Below are positions 1-5,182 of a DNA stretch of 5,182 nucleotides, in pieces. Position 1 is the first letter of the stretch; the number at the start of each line of letters is the position of its first letter. The stretch lies in the NCBI GenBank assembly GCA_013042895.1, contig JABDPD010000100.1, forward strand, positions 1-5,182, read 5' to 3'. This stretch comes from Boseongicola sp. GTDB lineage: Bacteria > Pseudomonadota > Alphaproteobacteria > Rhodobacterales > Rhodobacteraceae. The notes under the pieces were generated by a model. It ran no database searches. It worked only from the letters and a program-made list of their open reading frames with translations, and was not told the DNA's origin. The translations under genes were made by a program, and so were the position numbers.

Positions 1-1
1 C

Positions 2-361
2 AACTACATGGTGGGACTGCCGCGAGACATTATTGAGAATGCCAAGGTTGATGGAGCGACGGATTTTCAGATCTTCACGAAGATCATCCTCCCTCTGTCG
101 TTCCCAGCCTTGGCAAGCTTCGCGATCTTCCAGTTCCTGTGGACTTGGAATGACCTCCTGGTGGCGAAAGTGTTCCTCATTGATGCGACTGGTTCTACGA
201 CAGTGATGACGAACCAGATCGTCGAACTTCTGGGAACGCGCGGCGGAAACTGGGAAATCCTGGCGACGGCGGCCTTCGTGTCGATCTCGGTCCCTTTGGT
301 GGTGTTCTTTGCAATGCAGCGGTATCTGGTGCGCGGTCTTCTGGCCGGTTCTGTGAAGTAA
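2..361 (+). CDS. aglG: Alpha-glucoside ABC transporter permease AglG, C-terminal part (5' end outside window)
   Basis: This is the last 119 residues of an inner-membrane permease of the binding-protein-dependent sugar importer class (MalG-like). The reading frame is already open at the left edge, so the ATG at position 8 is an internal methionine and not the start. The EAA loop that docks on the ATPase is visible at fragment residues 12-31, with E12, A14, D17-G18-A19 and a terminal L30-P31. Two hydrophobic membrane segments follow, at about residues 36-60 and 85-106, and the protein ends in the QRYLVRGLLAGSVK tail usual for this family. The gene lies 11 bases before aglA and is followed by aglK, so it is the permease adjacent to the glucosidase in the aglEFGAK order. 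The general permease role is secure. The AglG name depends on the neighbouring genes and the tail sequence. Confidence 0.88.
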   Translation, partial: NYMVGLPRDIIENAKVDGATDFQIFTKIILPLSFPALASFAIFQFLWTWNDLLVAKVFLIDATGSTTVMTNQIVELLGTRGGNWEILATAAFVSISVPLVVFFAMQRYLVRGLLAGSVK

Positions 362-372
362 GGTAGGTTCAG

Positions 373-2028
373 ATGGCTTTTCTTGACCCTTTTGTTGCGG
401 ACGACACTTTGCTCGAATCGGACCCAGACTGGTGGCGTGGAGCGGTAATCTATCAGATTTACCCGCGCTCGTTCCAGGACAGCAATGATGATGGCATCGG
501 CGATTTGTCGGGCATTATCCATCGCTTGCCACATGTGGCGTCTCTTGGTGTGGATGCGATCTGGATTTCGCCGTTCTTTACATCTCCGATGCTTGATTTC
601 GGCTACGATGTGTCGAACTACCGAGACGTAGATCCGATGTTTGGCTCGCTTGGTGATTTCGACGCACTTGTAACGCGGGCTCATGAGCTTGGGATCAAGG
701 TGATAATCGACCTTGTTCTGAGCCATACCTCAGATCAACACCCTTGGTTTCAAGAAAGCCGTTCAAGCCGGGACAATCCGAAGGCGGATTGGTTCGTCTG
801 GGCTGACGCAAAGCCTGATGGTTCACCACCTAACAACTGGTTGTCGATCTTTGGCGGATCAGCCTGGGAGTGGGATGGTCAGCGGATGCAGTACTTCCTG
901 CATAACTTTTTGACTCAGCAGCCGGATTTGAATTTCCACAATCCAGAGGTGCGTTCAGAATTGTTGGAAGTAACGCGGTTCTGGTTGGAGCGCGGTGTGG
1001 ACGGCTTCCGTCTCGACACGGTTAACTTCTATTTCCACGATGATCAGCTACGCGATAATCCGGCTCTGCCGATGGATGAACGCTCGGACAAGATCGCGCC
1101 TTCGGTCAATCCGTATAACTTCCAGGATCATCTTTACGACAAGTCGCGGCCCGATAATCTTGAGTTCCTGAAAGCCTTCCGTGCAGTTCTGGACGAGTTC
1201 CCTGCGGCAACGTCGGTTGGTGAGGTTGGTGACGCGCAGCGAGGCAATGAGATCCAAGCGTCTTACACGTCGGGCGGTGACAAAATCCACATGGCCTATG
1301 ACTTTGATCTTCTGTCCAACGCATTCCCGACCGGCACGCGTATTGCGGAGATTATGGAAAAGGCGAACTCCAGCGATGATGGCTGGGGCTGTTGGGCCTA
1401 TTCGAACCACGACGTGGTGCGTCACACGTCTCGTTGGAACCTCGGAGCAGAGGCGCATCGCGTTTATGCGGCGCTCTTGTTGTCTCTTCGCGGATCGGCC
1501 TGTCTATATCAGGGCGAGGAACTTGGTCTGACGGAGGCCTACGTGCCGTTTGACGAACTTCAGGATCCTTACGGCAAGCGTTTCTGGCCTAAGTTTAAGG
1601 GCCGCGATGGCTGTCGCACGCCGATCCCTTGGAGCTCGGACCGTGTGCACGGAGGCTTCTCGGACGGGCATCCTTGGTTGCCGGTCGCAATGGAGCACGT
1701 TCAGCAGGCCGCTGATATGCAGGATGCTTCGGATAGTTCGATGCTGAATTTTTACCGCGATCTCATCGCTTTCCGCAAAGGCCACCCGGCCTTGTTGAAG
1801 GGCGAATTTGAGCTCGTGGAAGCGCGTGACGATTACATCTCGTTTGAGCGGCGCTATGGCAATGTTCGCCTTTTCTGCGCCTTTAACCTGTCGGCGGAAG
1901 GCACGGATGTGACGCTTCCTGAAGGCAGTTGGACAATCGAAGCAAACGCACCTTTTACTGCGGCCGAACAGGGCGTGGATGGGGACACGAAATTACCACC
2001 GTGGCAGGCACTGTTCGCCACGGCTTAA
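373..2028 (+). CDS. aglA: Alpha-glucosidase, glycoside hydrolase family 13 (AglA)
   Basis: This 551-residue enzyme should hydrolyse the terminal alpha-glucosidic bond of imported disaccharides and short oligosaccharides in the cytoplasm; no signal peptide is visible. The (beta/alpha)8 barrel starts near residue 20 with WWRGAVIYQIYPRSF. A D-x-N-x-D-G-x-G-D calcium-type loop lies at 36-44. The conserved GH13 regions are all present: DLVLSH at 113-118, QPDLN at 183-187, GFRLD at 211-215 with nucleophile D215, acid/base E284, and NHD at 345-347 with transition-state stabiliser D347. A beta-sheet C-terminal domain follows from about residue 475. T216 directly after the nucleophile is the residue seen in alpha-1,4-type members, where isomaltase-type enzymes carry Val. 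The length fits known AglA proteins of about 550 residues. The start is 11 bases after the aglG stop, with a modest AAGGTAGG-like ribosome site overlapping that stop, which suggests one operon and perhaps translational coupling. The exact substrate is inferred from context. Confidence 0.95.
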   Translation: MAFLDPFVADDTLLESDPDWWRGAVIYQIYPRSFQDSNDDGIGDLSGIIHRLPHVASLGVDAIWISPFFTSPMLDFGYDVSNYRDVDPMFGSLGDFDALVTRAHELGIKVIIDLVLSHTSDQHPWFQESRSSRDNPKADWFVWADAKPDGSPPNNWLSIFGGSAWEWDGQRMQYFLHNFLTQQPDLNFHNPEVRSELLEVTRFWLERGVDGFRLDTVNFYFHDDQLRDNPALPMDERSDKIAPSVNPYNFQDHLYDKSRPDNLEFLKAFRAVLDEFPAATSVGEVGDAQRGNEIQASYTSGGDKIHMAYDFDLLSNAFPTGTRIAEIMEKANSSDDGWGCWAYSNHDVVRHTSRWNLGAEAHRVYAALLLSLRGSACLYQGEELGLTEAYVPFDELQDPYGKRFWPKFKGRDGCRTPIPWSSDRVHGGFSDGHPWLPVAMEHVQQAADMQDASDSSMLNFYRDLIAFRKGHPALLKGEFELVEARDDYISFERRYGNVRLFCAFNLSAEGTDVTLPEGSWTIEANAPFTAAEQGVDGDTKLPPWQALFATA

Positions 2029-2050
2029 GGGATAAAAGAGGGAGGGTACT

Positions 2051-3178
2051 ATGGCTGATCTTCTGCTGACAGACGTCGCCAAGTCATACGGAAGCGTTGA
2101 TGTTTTGAAACACATCAATCTCGACATCAAGAGGGGCGAATTGATCGTCTTTGTTGGCCCGTCGGGCTGTGGCAAGTCGACCTTGCTGCGCATGATCGCA
2201 GGTCTAGAGAGCATCACCGGAGGTGAGCTTCAAATCGACGGTCAGGTTGTCAATAACGTGCCACCAAGCGAACGTGGTATTGCGATGGTGTTCCAGTCTT
2301 ATGCGCTTTACCCGCATATGACGGTGCGTGAGAATATGCAGTTTGCGCTTAAAATCGCCAAGAAGAGCCCCGAAGAGATCGCTGAACGAGTTGAGAAATC
2401 TGCAAAGATTTTGCAGCTGCATAACTTGCTGGATCGTCTCCCTAAGGAGCTTTCAGGAGGTCAGCGTCAGCGCGTTGCGATTGGCCGCTCGATTGTGCGG
2501 GACCCGAAGGTTTATCTCTTTGATGAACCGCTATCGAACCTTGATGCGGCTTTGCGTGTTGCTACGCGGATCGAGATTGCTCAGCTGAAAGAGGCGATGC
2601 CTGACTCGACAATGGTTTATGTGACACACGATCAGGTCGAGGCCATGACTTTGGCCAGCCGGATTGTGGTTCTGGCCGGTGGCGGCATTGCCCAGGTGGG
2701 TAGCCCGCTTGACCTTTATGAGCGCCCCGAGAACGAATTTGTGGCTCAATTCATTGGCTCGCCTGCGATGAACCTGTTGCCTGGAAAGATCACGGGAACA
2801 GGGGAGCAAACCACAGTTGAGGTCGATGGCGGTGGCGTTGCGGTGTCCAATTACCCTTCTTTGCCAGAAGACATGGGCAAGGCGGTGAACATCGGTGTTC
2901 GCCCTGAGGATTTTGTGGCGACACATGGCGATCAGCAGCGCATCTACCGCGGCAAGGTCAACATCACAGAAGCGCTTGGCGAAGTAACGCTGCTCTACTT
3001 CGAACCACAAGGTGAGAACGATCCGGTGATTGGCAAGCTTGGAGGGATTCACAAGAACCTGCGCGGGAACGAAGTCGACATGACGGCGGATCCGTCGAAA
3101 GTTCATGTGTTCATGAACACGCAATCGCTGTTGTACCGCGACAAAGAAATCAAGCATATCGCGACTAAGGCGCACTAG
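2051..3178 (+). CDS. aglK: Alpha-glucoside ABC transporter ATP-binding protein AglK
   Basis: This 375-residue ATPase powers the alpha-glucoside importer from the cytoplasmic face and belongs to the MalK/UgpC (CUT1) group. The nucleotide-binding domain shows Walker A GPSGCGKST at 36-44, Q-loop Q82, signature LSGGQ at 134-138, Walker B ending in D158-E159, D-loop S162-N163-L164-D165 and switch H193. From about residue 235 a C-terminal regulatory TOBE-type domain follows, with FIGSPAMN at the junction and IGVRPEDF at 281-288, as in MalK-like proteins. It starts 22 bases after the aglA stop behind a strong GAGGGAGGG ribosome site (2038-2046), so it is the third visible gene of the operon. An intrinsic terminator lies just downstream and makes it the last gene. 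The length and all catalytic motifs are intact. Specificity for alpha-glucosides is inferred from the adjacent aglG and aglA, since ATPases of this group are often shared among sugar transporters. Confidence 0.93.
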   Translation: MADLLLTDVAKSYGSVDVLKHINLDIKRGELIVFVGPSGCGKSTLLRMIAGLESITGGELQIDGQVVNNVPPSERGIAMVFQSYALYPHMTVRENMQFALKIAKKSPEEIAERVEKSAKILQLHNLLDRLPKELSGGQRQRVAIGRSIVRDPKVYLFDEPLSNLDAALRVATRIEIAQLKEAMPDSTMVYVTHDQVEAMTLASRIVVLAGGGIAQVGSPLDLYERPENEFVAQFIGSPAMNLLPGKITGTGEQTTVEVDGGGVAVSNYPSLPEDMGKAVNIGVRPEDFVATHGDQQRIYRGKVNITEALGEVTLLYFEPQGENDPVIGKLGGIHKNLRGNEVDMTADPSKVHVFMNTQSLLYRDKEIKHIATKAH

Positions 3179-3204
3179 TTCGCGATCTGTTTCCCGGTTG
3201 TACG

Positions 3205-3232
3205 GGCCCCGCATTTATTGCGGGGCCTTTTT
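3205..3232 (+). terminator. Intrinsic terminator of the agl operon
   Basis: A perfect 8-base GC-rich stem is formed by GGCCCCGC (3205-3212) and GCGGGGCC (3220-3227). The loop ATTTATT can close one further A-T pair. A run of five T residues follows directly at 3228-3232. This is a textbook rho-independent terminator for plus-strand transcription, 26 bases after the aglK stop. On the minus strand the same hairpin lacks a following T run, so it is expected to work in one direction only. Confidence 0.93.
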
Positions 3233-3238
3233 CGTTGC

Positions 3239-3275
3239 GGCGCAGCTGGTTACTCCAAACCAAGGAGACTGCGCC
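3239..3275 (-). repeat. Compound inverted repeat spanning the stop codon of the SDR gene
   Basis: GGCGCAG (3239-3245) and CTGCGCC (3269-3275) are perfect 7-base complements. Between them TGGTT (3247-3251) and AACCA (3258-3262) give a nested 5-base stem with a 6-base loop. The element covers the TAA stop of the minus-strand SDR gene, so its transcript could fold into a two-part hairpin at its 3' end. No T run follows on the minus strand, so it is not a standard intrinsic terminator. It could stabilise the mRNA end or be a chance structure. Confidence 0.4.
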
Positions 3276-4143
3276 AGTCATGCGTAGGCGCATAGCCGAG
3301 AAGCCGGCGAGCTTTCTCGTTGGAATAGAAAGTTGCACGCGGAGCGATCTCGCCGCGAATTTCAACATTCGGGTAGAACTCGGCGATCAGCTCATCGCTT
3401 GTGCGATTGACAGAATGTTCCGTGCTGGACACATTGAAAACCTCGTAACCGAGACCGTTGGTTGCAAGGGCGCAGTCGATGAAGTGGCCCAGGTCTGCCG
3501 TGTCGATATAGCTGAAGATATTGCGCTCACGGCTAGCGGGATTGGCGACGAAGCTGGGGAATAGGTCGGCGTACTCTTCTGGGGCAATGACGTTATTGAG
3601 GCGCATTCCGTAGATGTCGATGCCAGAGCGACGCTGAAAGGACTTGGCGGTCACCTCATTTGCGACCTTCGACATTGCGTAGCTGTCTTCTGGCAAAGTG
3701 GCGTGTTCTTCGTCGACGGGAAGATAATCTGGCTTGCGCTGACCGTCTGAAAAGCAAATGCCATAAGTGGTTTCCGAAGAGGCGTATATTACCTTTCTCA
3801 CGCCATCTCGAAGCGCGGCGTCGATGACATTGTAGGTGCCAATTGTGTTCACACGGTAGCATTCGTTGTCCGGCACAATCATTATGCGCGCAATGGCGGC
3901 CAGATGGATGACGGCGTCAAAGCCGGGCATGCCTTTGCCAGTACCGAGTTCGTCAAAATCAGCGTAAGAGCGCATCGCGTCATACATGTGACCTGAATTT
4001 GTGATATCTGCGATACGGTTAAAAACTCCGGGAACCTCACAAGGGAGCAGATCGACGTTGAGGACACGATGACCTTGCTCGATCAAATGTGCGATGACGT
4101 GGCGTCCCGCTTTTCCGGATCCTCCGGTGACAAGAATGCGCAT
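3250..4143 (-). CDS. NAD(P)-dependent epimerase/dehydratase-family oxidoreductase (extended SDR), substrate unknown
   Basis: This 297-residue protein has the layout of an extended short-chain dehydrogenase/reductase acting on a sugar or nucleotide sugar in the cytoplasm. The N-terminal Rossmann motif is TGGSGKAG at residues 6-13. Acidic D31 at the end of the second strand favours NAD over NADP. HLAA at 80-83 is the usual fourth-strand motif. The catalytic set is visible as the S122/S123/T125 area and Y155-x-x-x-K159 (YAMSK). The C-terminal half is the substrate-binding part. I chose the MRILVTGG start because AAGGAAG lies 6 bases before it and the Rossmann strand begins at once; an in-frame ATG at 4167 would add eight polar residues and has no ribosome site. 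The gene converges on the agl operon and diverges from the aldolase gene. Its size and fold also fit uronate or aldose dehydrogenases, which would suit the neighbouring aldolase, but this is inference. Family confidence is high; no specific function is claimed. Confidence 0.9.
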   Translation of the reverse strand: MRILVTGGSGKAGRHVIAHLIEQGHRVLNVDLLPCEVPGVFNRIADITNSGHMYDAMRSYADFDELGTGKGMPGFDAVIHLAAIARIMIVPDNECYRVNTIGTYNVIDAALRDGVRKVIYASSETTYGICFSDGQRKPDYLPVDEEHATLPEDSYAMSKVANEVTAKSFQRRSGIDIYGMRLNNVIAPEEYADLFPSFVANPASRERNIFSYIDTADLGHFIDCALATNGLGYEVFNVSSTEHSVNRTSDELIAEFYPNVEIRGEIAPRATFYSNEKARRLLGYAPTHDWRSLLGLE

Positions 4144-4149
4144 TTCTAA

Positions 4150-4156
4150 CTTCCTT
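4150..4156 (-). promoter_or_regulatory. Ribosome binding site that fixes the SDR start
   Basis: Read on the minus strand the sequence is AAGGAAG, 6 bases before the ATG at 4143-4141. The alternative upstream ATG at 4167-4165 is preceded by CTACGGCTAGAATCCG, which has no purine-rich ribosome site. This supports the shorter 297-residue protein. Confidence 0.75.
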
Positions 4157-4205
4157 TTTGAATTCATCGGATTCTAGCCGTAGCGCCGAAAGGCGTCGAG
4201 GTTTA

Positions 4206-4233
4206 TTGGCATTGCATCGCGGACCGGTATGGA
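4206..4233 (+). promoter_or_regulatory. Weak candidate promoter for the aldolase gene
   Basis: TTGGCA (4206-4211) is one mismatch from the -35 consensus. TATGGA (4228-4233), 16 bases further on, keeps only the TAT of the -10 box. If it is real, transcription would begin near 4240, inside the inverted repeat at 4234-4252, which would put an operator across the start point. The -10 match is poor, so this is only a suggestion. Confidence 0.2.
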
Positions 4234-4252
4234 GTGTTTTGGCACAAAACAC
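4234..4252. promoter_or_regulatory. Perfect 8-3-8 inverted repeat, candidate operator
   Basis: GTGTTTTG (4234-4241), spacer GCA, then CAAAACAC (4245-4252) form a perfect palindrome in the 126-base gap between the divergent SDR and aldolase genes. It ends 5 bases before the aldolase ribosome site and 17 bases before its ATG. Its size and symmetry fit a binding site for a dimeric transcription factor. As RNA it could also form a short A/U-rich hairpin next to the ribosome site. No T run follows immediately (CCTTTTAGG), so it is a poor terminator. No regulator gene lies in the window, so the protein that would bind is unknown. Confidence 0.55.
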
Positions 4253-4257
4253 CTTTT

Positions 4258-4263
4258 AGGAGA
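4258..4263 (+). promoter_or_regulatory. Ribosome binding site that fixes the aldolase start
   Basis: AGGAGA sits 6 bases before the ATG at 4270. The frame stays open upstream to a GTG at 4234, but that GTG lies inside the palindrome and would add twelve residues (MFWHKTPFRRSL) unlike the family's N-terminus. The ATG at 4270 is therefore preferred. Confidence 0.85.
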
Positions 4264-4269
4264 TCGCTC

Positions 4270-5049
4270 ATGCCCGTGCCAGTCAACACGATCAAATCCG
4301 GCCTTAAGGACGGCAAGCGTCAAATGGGGCTTTGGATTGCGCTTGGTCATCCAACGTCGGCTGAGATTGCCTCGAAAGCAGGGTTTGATTTCTGTCTGAT
4401 TGACGGAGAGCACGCCCCAAATGACATTCCCTTGGTGCTGGATCAGGTACGCGCCATTGGGTGTGGTACAGCGGCTGCAGCTGCCCGTGTGCCGGTGGGT
4501 GAGACGTGGATCATCAAACAGTATCTGGACCTTGGCATTCAAACGCTGGTGGTCCCGATGATTGATACCCCTCAACAGGCGCATGATACGGTCCGGGCGA
4601 CGCGCTATCCGCCAGAGGGCAATCGCGGCGTGGGCGCGGCTATGGCGCGGGCATCGAACTTCGGTGAGATCGGGGATGTCACAACAACCGCGAACGGTGA
4701 GATCTGTCTCTTTGTGCAGACAGAGAGCAAGAAATCGGTCGAGAATATCAATGAGATTGCAAATATTGATGGTGTGGACGGCGTCTTCATCGGGCCAGCG
4801 GATTTGGCGGCGGACATGGGGTTGCCCGGACAGACTGGCCATCCGGATGTTCAGGCCTCGGTAAAACATTGTTTCGAGCGCATCCACGCGGCAGGCAAGA
4901 AGGTAGGGATCATTGCTTTCGACGAGGCGCAGGTGCGCGCATATGTTGAAAACGGGGCGGATTTTGTGGCTGTGGGCGGAGATACCTCGCTTTTGGGCAA
5001 GGCAATCCGGGATGCCGCGGCCTTTGCGGACGAACTTCGCGACCTCTAG
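4270..5049 (+). CDS. HpcH/HpaI-family class II aldolase (2-keto-3-deoxy acid or 4-hydroxy-2-oxo acid aldolase)
   Basis: This 259-residue protein should catalyse reversible, metal-dependent cleavage of a 4-hydroxy-2-oxo acid to pyruvate and an aldehyde in the cytoplasm. The length is normal for the family (about 260). LIDGEHAPND at 43-52 contains the catalytic base H48 with D45 and E47. R73 in ARVP corresponds to the substrate-carboxylate arginine (R70 in E. coli HpaI). Metal ligands are E152 (in VQTES) and D178 (in FIGPADLAADMG). RYPPEGNRGVG at 112-122 and VAVGGDTSLL at 233-242 are also family signatures. The sequence aligns well with E. coli HpaI from memory, but no homoprotocatechuate genes are nearby, so a 4-hydroxy-2-oxoheptanedioate role is not supported. 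A sugar-acid role, such as 2-keto-3-deoxy-glucarate or -rhamnonate cleavage (GarL/RhmA type), is equally possible. It is divergent from the SDR gene and followed after 109 bases by a probable guaB. Family confidence is high, substrate unknown. Confidence 0.93.
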   Translation: MPVPVNTIKSGLKDGKRQMGLWIALGHPTSAEIASKAGFDFCLIDGEHAPNDIPLVLDQVRAIGCGTAAAAARVPVGETWIIKQYLDLGIQTLVVPMIDTPQQAHDTVRATRYPPEGNRGVGAAMARASNFGEIGDVTTTANGEICLFVQTESKKSVENINEIANIDGVDGVFIGPADLAADMGLPGQTGHPDVQASVKHCFERIHAAGKKVGIIAFDEAQVRAYVENGADFVAVGGDTSLLGKAIRDAAAFADELRDL

Positions 5050-5158
5050 CGCGCAAAATATAGCCTGAATTTGGAGCAGGGACACAAATAGGGCTTTTCG
5101 AGCGGTCCAACCCATGCGATAGGCGACTGCCAAACGAACCCTCCCGAGGAGTGACCCC
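5050..5158. other. Intergenic region between the aldolase gene and the probable guaB
   Basis: These 109 bases hold no convincing terminator for the aldolase gene; no GC-rich stem with a T run was found. TATAGC at 5059-5064 resembles a -10 box but has no matching -35 element. Apart from the guaB ribosome site and a 4-base stem over it (5141-5151), nothing clear is seen. guaB may have its own promoter here or be read in part from upstream. Confidence 0.5.
5146..5151 (+). promoter_or_regulatory. Ribosome binding site of the gene starting at 5159
   Basis: GAGGAG lies 7 bases before the ATG at 5159, which supports this ATG as a true start although only eight codons are visible. CTCC at 5141-5144 can pair with GGAG at 5148-5151 across a CGA loop, which might mildly mask the site. 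Confidence 0.75.
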
Positions 5159-5182
5159 ATGGAGATTCGCGAGGCCCTGACC
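5159..5182 (+). CDS. guaB: Probable IMP dehydrogenase, first eight codons only (3' end outside window)
   Basis: The visible residues are MEIREALT, preceded by a good GAGGAG ribosome site. From memory, IMP dehydrogenases of Rhodobacterales begin with this string followed by FDDVLLVP, the start of the GuaB barrel. The enzyme oxidises IMP to XMP with NAD in guanine nucleotide synthesis. The call rests on eight residues, so another protein remains possible. The gene would mark a housekeeping segment to the right of the catabolic genes. Confidence 0.6.

Noticed and set aside
67..726. Minus-strand open frame of 219 codons across aglG and aglA
   Set aside because: It is antisense to two well-supported genes, basic and low in structure, and spans their junction; it looks like a codon-bias artefact.
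2531..3214. Minus-strand open frame of 227 codons opposite aglK
   Set aside because: It starts inside the operon terminator and is antisense to conserved AglK sequence; no domain is visible.
4144..4167. N-terminal extension of the SDR by eight residues (MNSKRKLE)
   Set aside because: There is no ribosome site before the upstream ATG, while a good AAGGAAG site precedes the MRILVTGG start.
4184..4195. CGCC-GAAA-GGCG hairpin with a GNRA-type loop in the divergent gap
   Set aside because: The stem is only four bases and the element lies upstream of any likely aldolase transcript start; chance is a sufficient explanation.
4234..4269. GTG start giving a 12-residue extension of the aldolase
   Set aside because: The GTG is inside the palindrome and has no ribosome site; AGGAGA points to the ATG at 4270, which also gives the family's usual length.
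4174..5160. Long open frame (328 codons) on the minus strand opposite the aldolase
   Set aside because: It lies antisense to a clearly conserved aldolase, has an Arg/His/Cys-rich composition typical of shadow frames, no recognisable motif, and covers intergenic sequence at both ends.

Overview
The window looks like chromosomal DNA from an alphaproteobacterium, most likely a Rhodobacterales (Roseobacter-type) species. This rests on three things: an aglG-aglA-aglK order typical of alphaproteobacterial alpha-glucoside uptake operons, protein sequences close to those of that group, and moderate GC with frequent TTG, CTT and GCG codons. The taxonomic call is from remembered family features, not from a search. 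No mobile element, CRISPR array, tRNA or rRNA was seen.

Layout. Positions 2-361 hold the 3' end of aglG, an inner-membrane permease of an alpha-glucoside ABC importer. Eleven bases later comes aglA (373-2028), a cytoplasmic GH13 alpha-glucosidase. Next is aglK (2051-3178), the ATPase of the importer. The operon closes with a strong intrinsic terminator at 3205-3232. Together these genes import disaccharides such as sucrose, maltose or trehalose intact and hydrolyse them to monosaccharides inside the cell. The binding protein, the other permease and any regulator would lie to the left, outside the window.

The second half is a different transcriptional neighbourhood. An extended SDR (NAD-dependent epimerase/dehydratase family, 3250-4143, minus strand) is divergent from an HpcH/HpaI-type class II aldolase (4270-5049, plus strand). 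They share a 126-base gap that carries a perfect 8-3-8 inverted repeat just upstream of the aldolase ribosome binding site. The pair may belong to a sugar-acid or 2-keto-3-deoxy-acid pathway, but neither substrate can be fixed from sequence.

At the right edge, after a 109-base gap, a new plus-strand gene starts at 5159. Its eight visible residues match the N-terminus I remember for Rhodobacterales IMP dehydrogenase (guaB).

Overall the window is mostly ordinary metabolic sequence. I found no convincing undescribed system. The palindrome in the divergent intergenic region and the unassigned SDR/aldolase pair are the points most worth following up.
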